A DNA stretch of 7,626 nucleotides from Phycisphaerales bacterium (GCA_011055475.1 DSDH01000141.1:1-7626), one strand, 5' to 3'; positions 1-7,065 are shown, counted from the stretch's first letter. Notes: generated by a model from the sequence alone, not told the origin. Translations and numbers: made by a program.

Positions 1-156
1 GATTATTGGGCGAATGGAGCAGACCATAATCTCGACGGGAAAGTTAATATGCAGGATTATTCTATAATGGCTTCTCATTGGGTTAATGATTCTGAAGGAG
101 ATTATTGGACAGAAGAGAATTTTGAATTTAGGCAGACTCCTTGGGAAAGACAGTAG
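1..156 (+). CDS. C-terminal end of a dockerin-domain protein (5' end outside window)
   Basis: The frame is open from base 1 to a TAG at 154-156 and gives 51 residues; no start codon lies in the window, so this is only the tail of a larger gene. It opens with DYWANG, which looks like the end of a first dockerin segment. A canonical EF-hand calcium loop follows, DHNLDGKVNMQD, with D, N, D and D at loop positions 1, 3, 5 and 12, then the helix YSIMASHW. This is the second half of a type I dockerin-like duplicated repeat. A polar tail of about 24 residues, rich in aromatic and acidic residues, ends the protein. In anaerobic cellulosomes dockerins bind cohesins; in Planctomycetota they often sit at the C-terminus of large secreted proteins whose partners are unclear. 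Base composition is about 39% GC by hand count, with codons such as ATA, GAT and TTT, unlike all genes downstream. The function of the missing main body cannot be seen. Confidence 0.8.
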   Translation, partial: DYWANGADHNLDGKVNMQDYSIMASHWVNDSEGDYWTEENFEFRQTPWERQ

Positions 157-241
157 CAAAACCAGAAGGTGTCAGGAATCCTTTTTCGGCCTCGATGTTT
201 TTCATTGTGATCGGCCGGCAGTAGTCACTGTGTCCCGCCCC

Positions 242-261
242 GCTCCCGGCTGACCGGGAGC
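242..261 (+). terminator. Perfect 8-bp hairpin, possible terminator of the dockerin gene
   Basis: GCTCCCGG and CCGGGAGC form a perfect 8-bp stem around the 4-nt loop CTGA, about 85 bp after the dockerin stop codon. No T-run follows on either strand (the next bases are aagtcaagcccccc), so it lacks the U-tract of a classical intrinsic terminator. It lies about 30 bp upstream of the putative -35 box of the next gene, so it could also be an operator or a repeat remnant. Confidence 0.3.
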
Positions 262-293
262 AAGTCAAGCCCCCCACTTCCCCCGGCTCGGAG

Positions 294-321
294 TTGATCC
301 GGGCGTCCCAGCCGATACAAT
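294..321 (+). promoter_or_regulatory. Candidate sigma70-type promoter of the 462-aa exported protein
   Basis: TTGATC at 294-299 (4 of 6 matches to TTGACA) and TACAAT at 316-321 (5 of 6 matches to TATAAT) are separated by 16 bp. Transcription would start near 328, giving a leader of about 24 nt that carries the Shine-Dalgarno site at 341-347. The placement fits the start codon at 352. The prediction comes from reading the motif only. Confidence 0.45.
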
Positions 322-340
322 AGGCTCGTGCGACGTATGC

Positions 341-347
341 GGAGGTG
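341..347 (+). promoter_or_regulatory. Strong Shine-Dalgarno site fixing the ATG at 352
   Basis: GGAGGTG lies 4 nt before the ATG at 352-354 and is a near-perfect match to the anti-Shine-Dalgarno sequence. It selects this ATG over the overlapping GTG at 345, which opens a different and shorter frame. Confidence 0.7.
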
Positions 348-351
348 ACGA

Positions 352-1740
352 ATGACAGTCCCACAAATCTGTCTGTTCTTGGCGTTGGCGGCGAGCCCCA
401 GCGCGGGGGCGGACGCCCCACTGCGGCCGGTCGTCCAGATCGAGGAGGACATCTACAGCCACGAGCCGGCCAACAACGGCGCCGGGCCCATGTGGTGCCA
501 CGGGTCCACCTGCCTGGTGCGGCTGGGCGATGACCTGTTCGCCACCGGCCTGGAGACCCTCCCGCAGGCCAAGCCCCTCAACAACTGCCGCTGGATGCTG
601 TTTCACCGTGGGCCCCAGGGCTGGCACACGGTCCACACCGACACATCGGGCCGCACCCGCGAGCCCTCGCCGCTGGCCGGCTTCGCCGATGGCCGCCTGT
701 TCGTCTCGGCCAACCCCACGCTGAATACCGATCCGGACGCCTACGCCGGCCCGGCCCGCCCCGAGATATTCCAGTTCACCGCCCAGGACCTGTCCCGCAC
801 CCCTGAAAAGCTCATCCCCACCTGGTCCGACCGGCCGCCCTTCACGGAGCACTCCTACCGCAGCGTCGCCGCCGACGGACCCAACGCCGAGCTGATCCTG
901 TTTCAGAACATCGGCTACACCCACGCCGAATGGACGTTCCTCGACCGCGAGGGCCGCTGGAGCGCCCATGGCCAACTCAAGTGGCCCTGGGGCGCGGACT
1001 ACGCCAGGCCCCAGCCCATACGGGTCTGCTACCCCAACGTGGCGCTGCGCAACCGCCAGGTCCATTTCTGCGGCGTCAGCGACATCACCGAGCCGAATCC
1101 GGCCTGGCGGGCCTTCAAGCAGAAGCTCACCGGCCGGCAATGGGATTATGATTTCCGTCGGCTGTTCTACACCTGGTCGCCCGACATCACCACCGGCCGC
1201 TTTGAGCCCTGGATCGAGGTCGCCGGCCGCGAAAAGACCTGCGGCTGGATCACGCCGGGCGATCTGTGGGTCGCGCCGGATGGCCACGTGCATCTGCTAT
1301 GGTCCGAGCGGGCCATCGACGAGCGGCTGCGCGAGGAGTTCTTCCCCGATGCCAAACAGAGCCACGCCCTCAATTACGCCGTGCTCCGCGAGGGTCGCAT
1401 CGTCCGGCGGCGCACGCTGCTGGTCGCCGAAGAGGGCCGATCCAACGAGCGACCCGGCCGTGGCCGCTTTCACGTGACGATGGATGGCCGCCTGTGCGTG
1501 TTCTTCTACGTCTCCGGCGCCGACGCCCAGGGCCGAGGCATCGCGGAGAACCGCCTGTTGGAGATCAGGCCCGATGGCGCCGTCGGCCCGTCCGCCAAGG
1601 TGCCCTTCGACAGACCGTTCACGGAGTTCATGACCGCCACCGGGCGCGCCGGCTCCACGCCATCCGATGTACTGGATATTCTGGGAACCCGCCAGGGATC
1701 GGGCGCCACCATCAGCTTCGCCCGAATCAAGCTGTATTGA
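352..1740 (+). CDS. Exported protein, probably beta-propeller (BNR/sialidase-like fold), function unknown
   Basis: This 462-aa protein starts at an ATG with a strong GGAGGTG site. The first 20 residues form an export signal with hydrophobic core ICLFLALAA and a likely signal peptidase I cut after A18-G19-A20; the n-region lacks the usual positive charge. The mature part is rich in Trp, Tyr, Gly and Asp. It shows repeated strand-turn-strand units such as GSTCLVRLGDDLFATG (51-66), GDLWVAPDGHVHLLWSE (303-319) and GRFHVTMDGRLCVFFYVSG (371-389). Units of the form 'xxxDGxxxxxxx' are typical of blades in sialidase/BNR-type propellers, so I infer such a fold, but I see no complete Asp-box (SxDxGxTW) and cannot assign a sugar-cleaving activity. 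Seven cysteines remain in the mature chain; C49 and C54 are close enough to pair. A small membrane protein gene follows after 48 bp. Signal and reading frame are firm; the fold is tentative and the function unknown. Confidence 0.75.
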   Translation: MTVPQICLFLALAASPSAGADAPLRPVVQIEEDIYSHEPANNGAGPMWCHGSTCLVRLGDDLFATGLETLPQAKPLNNCRWMLFHRGPQGWHTVHTDTSGRTREPSPLAGFADGRLFVSANPTLNTDPDAYAGPARPEIFQFTAQDLSRTPEKLIPTWSDRPPFTEHSYRSVAADGPNAELILFQNIGYTHAEWTFLDREGRWSAHGQLKWPWGADYARPQPIRVCYPNVALRNRQVHFCGVSDITEPNPAWRAFKQKLTGRQWDYDFRRLFYTWSPDITTGRFEPWIEVAGREKTCGWITPGDLWVAPDGHVHLLWSERAIDERLREEFFPDAKQSHALNYAVLREGRIVRRRTLLVAEEGRSNERPGRGRFHVTMDGRLCVFFYVSGADAQGRGIAENRLLEIRPDGAVGPSAKVPFDRPFTEFMTATGRAGSTPSDVLDILGTRQGSGATISFARIKLY

Positions 1741-1788
1741 CAGTCGGGAAAACCTGCCCCCCAACGTGAAAGGCATGGGAAGACTCCT

Positions 1789-2130
1789 ATGAACCCGGAT
1801 CCGAATTCCCAGACCGGCAAACAAAGCCTCTGTCTCGCGATCGCGGGCCTCATCCTCCCGCTCGTGCTGGCGCTGCCGCTGGCCGTGGTTGAATGGCTCA
1901 TAGGTACACAAATCACCTACGTCGTCTGCGGAGTGCTGTTCCTGAGCCTGGAGACGGCCGCTGTCATCACAGGTATCATCGGGAGGAACTCTGCCTATGG
2001 CAAAGCGGGGTTGGCTCTCAGCGTGGGATTGCTCGTGCTGGCCGGCTTGGCGGCCCCAACGATGGGTAGATACACGCCCGTGCGAGAACCCGGTGGCACT
2101 CCGCAGACCCGCACAGGGAATAACGATTGA
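1789..2130 (+). CDS. Small integral membrane protein with three predicted helices
   Basis: This 113-aa protein has a short polar N-terminus (1-11), then three hydrophobic stretches at about 12-37, 43-66 and 72-90, and a polar C-terminal tail of about 20 residues. The loop between helices 2 and 3 reads GIIGRNSAYGKAGLALSVG. Small glycine/alanine-rich proteins of this layout (DUF4190-like) are common in Planctomycetota, often in many divergent copies; I cannot place it in a named family with certainty. Its ATG has a modest GGGAAGA ribosome site about 5 nt upstream. The 48-bp gap after the exported-protein gene holds no obvious promoter or terminator, so co-transcription from the promoter near 294 is plausible. 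No catalytic residues are visible and no function is proposed. Confidence 0.65.
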   Translation: MNPDPNSQTGKQSLCLAIAGLILPLVLALPLAVVEWLIGTQITYVVCGVLFLSLETAAVITGIIGRNSAYGKAGLALSVGLLVLAGLAAPTMGRYTPVREPGGTPQTRTGNND

Positions 2131-2187
2131 ACAAGCCTCTGGCGCACCGAAACCCGATTCGGCGTTGAGCCGTGTCATGTGGAAGCC

Positions 2188-2211
2188 AAGGGCAGCATGC
2201 CCGTCGCCCTT
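2188..2211. repeat. Imperfect hairpin unit (AAGGGC/GCCCTT) with nested GGGCA/TGCCC stem
   Basis: AAGGGC (2188-2193) is complementary to GCCCTT (2206-2211). Within it GGGCA-GCA-TGCCC (2190-2202) forms an alternative 5-bp stem. The heptamer CATGCCC here recurs in the palindrome that follows at 2227. No open frame with coding character covers this stretch, so I read it as part of an intergenic repeat cluster. Confidence 0.4.
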
Positions 2212-2226
2212 TGCCCTTCGTCGGAA

Positions 2227-2251
2227 CATGCCCACGACAAGCGTGGGCATG
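2227..2251. repeat. Perfect 10-bp-stem palindrome, REP-like
   Basis: CATGCCCACG (2227-2236) and CGTGGGCATG (2242-2251) are exact inverted repeats around the 5-nt loop ACAAG. The unit lies about 100 bp beyond the stop of the membrane protein gene, between convergent genes. It looks like a dispersed intergenic repeat (REP type), and its strong hairpin could also stop or protect the + strand transcript. No T-run follows. Copy number elsewhere in the genome is unknown from this window. Confidence 0.7.
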
Positions 2252-2283
2252 CCACCCGCTCCGATGCAAAAACCTGCAAAGTC

Positions 2284-2399
2284 TGTCATTCCGGGCTTGA
2301 CCCGGAATCCACGCCTTGCGTGCAGAGAGCACACCACACGTCGAGCGTGCACCCCGAATCAAAGCCTGCCCCGGACTCGATCCGGGGTCCGGGGTGACA
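2284..2399. repeat. 116-bp fold-back element (two hairpins between inverted ends), MITE/REP-doublet-like
   Basis: The left end TGTCATTCCGGG (2284-2295) and the reverse complement of the right end (2388-2399, TGTCACCCCGGA) match at 9 of 12 positions, and two mismatches would be G-U wobble pairs in RNA. Just inside the left end is a perfect hairpin ATTCCGGG-CTTGA-CCCGGAAT (2288-2308). Near the right end is CCCCGGA-CTCGA-TCCGGGG (2369-2387), itself enclosed by CACCCCG (2350-2356) and CGGGGTG (2390-2396). The element carries no gene and sits 16 bp past the stop codon of the convergent channel gene. Ends beginning GTCATTCC and finishing GGGTGAC are a pattern I associate with dispersed bacterial intergenic repeats. 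It may act as a bidirectional transcript end between the two convergent units. I see no clear target-site duplication. Confidence 0.6.
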
Positions 2400-2415
2400 C
2401 TTTTTCAACAAACTG

Positions 2416-5400
2416 CTACGACTCCCCAGCGGCAGGCTTCTGCATCCGCAGCGGCAACGCCACGTCCGCCGAACGCAGGTGCAGGTCGCACTGCGGAAAG
2501 GCGATCTCGATCCCCGCTTCTCGGAACGCATCGTCGATCGCGCAATTGATCTCGTGCCGCACCGCAAGAAAATTGTCCATATCGGTCAGGTACACGCGCA
2601 GCTCGAAGATCAGCGCACTGTCCCCAAACTCCTGGAACACCACGCGCGGCGCCGGATCGGTCTGTACCACCAGCGGATGAGCCCGCGCCACGCGGTAGAG
2701 AACCTCCTCGGTCTTTCGAATATCCGAACCGTACGCCACACCGACCACGAAATCCAGCCGCAGGATCCGGTCCGACAACGACCAGTTGACGAGCCGGCCG
2801 GTGATAAACTCCTTGTTCGGCACCACCAGCTCCTTCTGGTCCCACTTGCGGATCGTGGTCGCGCGGATGCGAATCCGCACGACCTTGCCGCTGATGTCGC
2901 CGACCGTAACCGTATCACCCACGCGGACGGGCTGTTCGAAGAGAATGATCAACCCGGACACAAAGTTGGCGAAGATCTCCTGCAAGCCGAAACCCAGGCC
3001 GACCGTCATGGCCGCGATCAGCCACTGCACCTTGGCCCACCCGATGCCGAGCTTCTGAAAGGTCAGCACAACGCCCACGACCACCAGCCCATAACGGGTC
3101 AGCGACGTGATCGCGAAACGCGCCCCCCGATCCAGCGGCAGACGCTGGAGAACGACGATCTCCAGCAGACCCGGCACGTTGCGGGCCACCAGCACGGTCA
3201 TCACGAGGATGACCACCGCCACCATCACCCGGCCCAGGCTGACAACCACTGGCTGGCCCTGGGCATCGGTGGTGTGCCACAGCGTTACCTGTTCCAGTGC
3301 CCCCAACGCCGGCAGAATCGCCCGCCACGTCCACCAGACGCCCACGGCGAACAGCAGCACCGTGCCGGCCCGCACGAGCCCCATGGCCTGCTGCGAGAGG
3401 CGATCCTCCACGGGTTCGGCCGGTTCAACGGCGGCCTCGGCCCCTCGCGCCGCGGCCTTGCGTTGCCGCTGTCGCCGAATGGCCATCCGCTTCTGGACGA
3501 CCGCCAGCCACCGGACGATACACGCCTGCAAGACCAGCAACGCCGCCACGAGCAGCAACGTCTCCACAAGCCGAACATAGAGTTGCCGGGCGGCATACAG
3601 ATAGCCCATCAGCGCCAGGACCGCAGGGACCAGAGGGATGGACAGCCCCAAGGCGTAGGACACAAACCGCAGCCGCTCCAGCCAGCCGTTGGGGTGACGG
3701 TGAAAGTAAGGCCCCATCACGCACCCATCGGGGCGTAGCACAATGGCCAAGAACACCAGCAACAGGAGGGGCTGGGCGGAGAACAGCAATCGCCCCAGGC
3801 CGGCCTTCCAGTCCTCGTGACCGGGCACGCGGAAAAGCATGGTCAACACGACCGCCAGAGGAATAAGCGCGGCGAAAAGCCACGTGGCCTGGCGTCGCAG
3901 CGCCTGCAGCGGTTCGGCCTGGAACCCCAAGTGGCTGCCGAGCCCCTCGGCCAGCGCGAAGAACCGCAGCAGCCCGTAGATCGTCAGCATCGCCGCCGCA
4001 TAGCCCAGCCCTTGGCCCAACACCCGGCCGAACGCCTCGGCGCCCTCGGCCGTCTCCAGTCGCCAACCCACAAACGCCAGAACCAACGGCACCGGCGCAA
4101 TAAGCAAGAGCGTCACGACTCCCGCCTCCAGGGTATAGATAAAGCGGTCGGTGTAACGGTGTTCGATCCGATCGTGCAGCGCCGTGAGCCTCGCGCCAAG
4201 CCGGCGACGCGGCAGAATCAGCCCGACCAGTAAGACCAGGACGATGCCGTAAAGCACCGCGTGGGATCGCGCATCCACCGCCAGCGTCCGCAGCGTGCGA
4301 CCCCACGCCACCGGATCAAGAAGCCACCGCACCGCGCCGCCGCTGGAAACTAGGTCGCCCGGCCGAAACGCCGGCAGATTACGCACCCACAAAATCCGTT
4401 CGTCGATGAATCGCGCGTACTCCGCCGCCAACCGAACCAGCAGCCGCTGTTTGCTGTCCAGTGTGCTGAGCAAACCAGCGTAGTCGAGACTGTAGCCGGC
4501 CAAGGCCTGCAGCGTGCTTCGCCGGTCACCCAGGAGCCGCGCCAATTCAGCCTGCATCTGCGCGTACGCCGGATCATCGGTCCCCAATCCCGCCTCGGCC
4601 AGCAGGGCCGCGGCTTGCGACGCCGGATCACTCAACTCGGACCAGGCGCCGTCGTAGGTCTCATAGGCGCTCTTGGCCGACCCAATCTCCGCGACTCGAC
4701 GGGCGATCTGGTCTTGAAGATCGGCCCGGTCGGGAAGGCTGTTCCGCTCGGCCAGCAGCAGCACCCCCAGCACGTCCGTCACCTGACCGGCACTGGTGAT
4801 CTGGGCTTTGATCTTCTCGAACTGCTCGCTGACCTTCTTGTAGCGGGCATCGGCGGCGGCCACGTCGGCTCGCGCCTTCTCGATCCGGGTGAGCAACTCG
4901 GCCTGCAGCCCGGCCAGCCGGGCGTTCTCCTTGGCGGCCGTCTGAATCACCGGATGCTGAAACCGGGCCTCGCGAACGGCCTGACGGGCCTTTTCCTGCT
5001 CCCGCTCAATCTCCAACCGCCGCGCCTCGGCCAGCGCCTCCTCCAGAAGCTTGACCTGCTTTTCCGCCGCCGTCACCGTCCGCGCGATCAGGTCCCGCCG
5101 CATCGCCAGAAGCTCACGGGTGGCGTCGTAGGCCTTGAGTTCATCCTCGATCACCGCCACGCGGGCCTGCGCCACCGCCTGCTCGACCCGCAACAACGTC
5201 AGATTCGCCTGCGCCGTCTCGCTGGGTGGCGTCTGACCCTGCTGGGCGGCCTGCAACGCCGCCAGCCGCTGCTCGACCAGGCTCAGCGACTCCCTGGCGG
5301 CCGTGATCTCTGCGGGGATCTTGGCCCGGCGGTCCAGCCGCCGCTTCGGTTCTTCAGCCAGAGTGGCCGACTGCTTCTGGGCCTGATCGAGCGCGGCCTT

Positions 5401-5910
5401 GGCCGCGGCCAGCAGGGACTCCAGCTCCGAGGCCGTCGCCCCCGCAGGAATCGGCGTCTCGGCGGGGCCGGCGGCGGCCAATTGCCCCTTGGCCTTCTCC
5501 ATCTCCGCCGGGGCGGCCTGCTGCTGTTGTACGAAACCGGCTCGTTTCGCCTGCAACTCCGCCAACAACTTGAGCTGGGCCAACGTCTTGTCGTAGGCCT
5601 CCAGCAGCCTGGCCTTGGCCTCGGCGTCCGGGGTCTCGGCCTGGGCGGCCTTGTCGCGAAGCGCCTGGACTTGCTCAAGGGTGGGCAAGCCGGCAGAAAC
5701 GGATGCCGTCACCCCATCGGCCCCACCGGATGAAGCCGCCGCTTCGGTCCCTGCCGTCTGGGCCGCCGAAATGGGCGTCATGCCGGCCGCCAGCGGCCCG
5801 ACGGATACGCCCCGCCCTGCCGCACACACGGCCGAAAGCCCTGCCAGCACGAATCCAACCGCCCCCCACCGTCTTTCGTGATGGCGCTGAACAAACGACT
5901 TTTCCATCAT
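2416..5910 (-). CDS. Large MscS-family mechanosensitive channel of the MscK/MscM type
   Basis: The chosen start, ATG at 5910-5908 (MMEKSF...), has AGGA 8 nt upstream and gives 1164 aa with a signal peptide (charged RHHERRW, then hydrophobic GAVGFVLAGLSAV, about 14-30). An upstream ATG at 5976 keeps the frame but would bury that signal behind 22 extra residues. Residues about 50-515 form a long Ala/Gln/Glu/Lys-rich region with strong coiled-coil character, matching the periplasmic domain of MscK-like channels. About 11 membrane helices follow (near 550, 591, 633, 675, 708, 748, 781, 845, 889, 935 and 962), with a charged cytoplasmic linker at 807-840. The last helix holds the glycine-rich pore motif GLGFGLQEIFANFVSGL (971-987). 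The beta domain signature RVGDTVTVGDISG and the PNKEF and VNWSLSD motifs come next, and the protein ends with IEIAFPQCDLHL. Length, helix count and C-terminus match E. coli MscK (KefA) and MscM (YjeP), which cannot be told apart here. The expected role is an inner-membrane tension-gated channel releasing solutes on osmotic downshock. Confidence 0.93.
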   Translation of the reverse strand: MMEKSFVQRHHERRWGAVGFVLAGLSAVCAAGRGVSVGPLAAGMTPISAAQTAGTEAAASSGGADGVTASVSAGLPTLEQVQALRDKAAQAETPDAEAKARLLEAYDKTLAQLKLLAELQAKRAGFVQQQQAAPAEMEKAKGQLAAAGPAETPIPAGATASELESLLAAAKAALDQAQKQSATLAEEPKRRLDRRAKIPAEITAARESLSLVEQRLAALQAAQQGQTPPSETAQANLTLLRVEQAVAQARVAVIEDELKAYDATRELLAMRRDLIARTVTAAEKQVKLLEEALAEARRLEIEREQEKARQAVREARFQHPVIQTAAKENARLAGLQAELLTRIEKARADVAAADARYKKVSEQFEKIKAQITSAGQVTDVLGVLLLAERNSLPDRADLQDQIARRVAEIGSAKSAYETYDGAWSELSDPASQAAALLAEAGLGTDDPAYAQMQAELARLLGDRRSTLQALAGYSLDYAGLLSTLDSKQRLLVRLAAEYARFIDERILWVRNLPAFRPGDLVSSGGAVRWLLDPVAWGRTLRTLAVDARSHAVLYGIVLVLLVGLILPRRRLGARLTALHDRIEHRYTDRFIYTLEAGVVTLLLIAPVPLVLAFVGWRLETAEGAEAFGRVLGQGLGYAAAMLTIYGLLRFFALAEGLGSHLGFQAEPLQALRRQATWLFAALIPLAVVLTMLFRVPGHEDWKAGLGRLLFSAQPLLLLVFLAIVLRPDGCVMGPYFHRHPNGWLERLRFVSYALGLSIPLVPAVLALMGYLYAARQLYVRLVETLLLVAALLVLQACIVRWLAVVQKRMAIRRQRQRKAAARGAEAAVEPAEPVEDRLSQQAMGLVRAGTVLLFAVGVWWTWRAILPALGALEQVTLWHTTDAQGQPVVVSLGRVMVAVVILVMTVLVARNVPGLLEIVVLQRLPLDRGARFAITSLTRYGLVVVGVVLTFQKLGIGWAKVQWLIAAMTVGLGFGLQEIFANFVSGLIILFEQPVRVGDTVTVGDISGKVVRIRIRATTIRKWDQKELVVPNKEFITGRLVNWSLSDRILRLDFVVGVAYGSDIRKTEEVLYRVARAHPLVVQTDPAPRVVFQEFGDSALIFELRVYLTDMDNFLAVRHEINCAIDDAFREAGIEIAFPQCDLHLRSADVALPLRMQKPAAGES

Positions 5911-6002
5911 CGCCCCATTCCTGAAGCAACCAACCCGACGGCGCGTGTAGGCAAGGGGAAACGATCCCGATGGCACGGCCTTCGTTCGCGGACCTGTCGC
6001 GC

Positions 6003-6031
6003 ACTCTAACGGGCCGAGCCGAACCAGACAA
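6003..6031 (-). promoter_or_regulatory. Candidate promoter of the channel gene
   Basis: Read on the - strand, TTGTCT (6031-6026; 4 of 6 matches to TTGACA) is followed after 17 bp by TAGAGT (6008-6003; 4 of 6 matches to TATAAT). Transcription would begin near 5996, leaving a leader of about 86 nt before the ATG at 5910. It sits in the 175-bp gap between the response regulator and the channel, so the channel gene may have its own promoter. Read-through from the regulator is not excluded, since I see no strong terminator in the gap. Confidence 0.3.
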
Positions 6032-6085
6032 GAAGAATTGCCGCCCGACCCCGAAGACCGGAAACGACCGCGTGAAATGGACGAA

Positions 6086-6733
6086 TCAGGGGTTGGTGAA
6101 CCCCTCGCGGACGGCGTATTTCGTCAACCCCGCGACATTATGGATGCCCAACTTGTCCATGATGTGCTCGCGGTGCGAATCGACCGTCTTGACGCTGACG
6201 TTGAGAATCCGGGCGATTTCCTTGGTGGTCCTGCCCTCGGCGACAAGCTGAAGAACCTCGATCTCGCGGCTGGTCAGGCCGTCGCCCCCGGACCACTTGG
6301 GATTCGTGAGCATGTTCACGTAATCCGAGAAAATCACCCGGGCGATCTTCGTGCACAGGTAGGTGTTCCCCCGGGCCATCGCGTCGATGCCCGTCATCAG
6401 CTCGGCGAAGGCCGAATCCTTGAGCATGTAGCCCGAGGCGCCGGCCTTGAGCATCTTGGCCACGATCGCGCCGTCGGAATGGGTTGACAGGGCCATCACC
6501 TTGAGCTTGGGATTGTCGGCCACCATCTGTCGCGTGGCCTCGATCCCGTTGAGATTCGGCATGCCGATGTCCATGATAACCACGTCCGGGGCCAACTCTT
6601 TGACCAGACGCACGGCCTGACGGCCGTCGGCGGCCTGCCCCACCACCTCCACGTCGGGCCGGCGCCGCAGCAACGCGCACATGCCCTCCCGCATAATCTC
6701 GTGGTCATCCGCAATGAAAACCCTGATGCTCAT
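6086..6733 (-). CDS. NarL/FixJ-family two-component response regulator
   Basis: The 215-aa protein has the standard two-domain layout. The receiver domain (about 1-120) carries the acidic pair D9-D10, the phosphoacceptor D55 in VVIMDIGMPN, the switch residue S83 in ALST and the invariant lysine K105 in GYMLKDS. The C-terminal LuxR-type helix-turn-helix (about 150-212) runs from LTSREIEVLQLVAEGRTTKE through VSVKTVDSHREHIMDKLGI, with all the usual conserved positions. Phosphorylation by a histidine kinase should control DNA binding and transcription in the cytoplasm. No kinase gene lies in the window, so it is an orphan here. It is on the same strand as the mechanosensitive channel gene, 175 bp upstream of that gene's start, which is compatible with regulation of or co-expression with it but does not prove it. 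The start has only a weak purine-rich site (AGGCGG, rather far upstream). Confidence 0.95.
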   Translation of the reverse strand: MSIRVFIADDHEIMREGMCALLRRRPDVEVVGQAADGRQAVRLVKELAPDVVIMDIGMPNLNGIEATRQMVADNPKLKVMALSTHSDGAIVAKMLKAGASGYMLKDSAFAELMTGIDAMARGNTYLCTKIARVIFSDYVNMLTNPKWSGGDGLTSREIEVLQLVAEGRTTKEIARILNVSVKTVDSHREHIMDKLGIHNVAGLTKYAVREGFTNP

Positions 6734-6758
6734 CCGTCGGACCGCCTGTTCATCCGCC

Positions 6759-6786
6759 GACTCTTTCGGGAGTCTCGTATACTATA
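6759..6786 (-). promoter_or_regulatory. Possible response regulator promoter with leader hairpin
   Basis: On the - strand TATAGT (6786-6781) is a fair -10 box. The -35 region is a T-rich stretch (TGTTTT type) with no good TTGACA match. The expected start near 6774 coincides with an inverted repeat, GACTC-(6 nt)-GAGTC at 6774-6759, which would fold at the very 5' end of the mRNA or act as an operator. This is a weak motif-level call. Confidence 0.25.
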
Positions 6787-7035
6787 ACCCCCGTACCGCA
6801 TAAAAACATTTTTTTTCGGGTGCGATCCGATGGACCCGCCGTCCCATCCTCCAGACGGCTTCCCGAACAGAACACAGCCCGAGACTTCCACCCCTCTCCG
6901 ATACGCCCTGTGCCGCGACGTGCACCTCCATGCCTCCGACCCTTCGCCCGGCGCATGCGCCGATCGGCCCCGTAGCATCGAATCGATCATTGAAACTGTA
7001 CCGCAAGGCACCATGAAATCAAGACAGGATTTGCC

Positions 7036-7065
7036 AAAAAGCAGGTCCCGGCGGCCGAGCCGCCG
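7036..7065 (-). terminator. GC hairpin with delayed T-run behind the TerB-like gene
   Basis: Eight bases past the TAA of the TerB-like gene, the - strand reads CGGCGGC-TCG-GCCGCCG (7065-7049), a perfect 7-bp stem with a 3-nt loop. A run of five T follows at 7040-7036, separated from the stem by 8 nt. The stem and position fit an intrinsic terminator, but the gap before the T-run is longer than usual, so it may be weak. Confidence 0.4.

Noticed and set aside
265..1293. A 342-aa open frame on the - strand opposite the exported protein
   Set aside because: It is a long antisense frame typical of GC-rich DNA. The + strand frame has a signal peptide, a promoter and a strong ribosome site; the antisense product is Gly/Val/Ala/Arg-rich without any recognisable motif.
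1297..2352. A 351-aa open frame on the - strand spanning the end of the exported protein gene, the membrane protein gene and the repeats
   Set aside because: It crosses two better-supported genes and the palindromic repeats, and shows no domain or export signal.
2131..2415. Possible CRISPR array or integrated element in the repeat-rich gap
   Set aside because: The repeats are inverted and differ from one another; there are no regularly spaced direct repeats, no cas genes and no integrase.
4615..5733. A 372-aa open frame on the + strand, opposite the coiled-coil part of the channel
   Set aside because: Its Leu/Gly/Arg/Gln-rich sequence is a mirror of the Ala/Glu/Lys-rich coiled-coil codons of the channel gene, whose identity is firm.
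5911..5976. An upstream ATG extending the channel protein by 22 residues
   Set aside because: The ATG at 5910 has a suitable AGGA site and puts the signal peptide at the N-terminus. The extension would displace the signal and has no clear ribosome site of its own.
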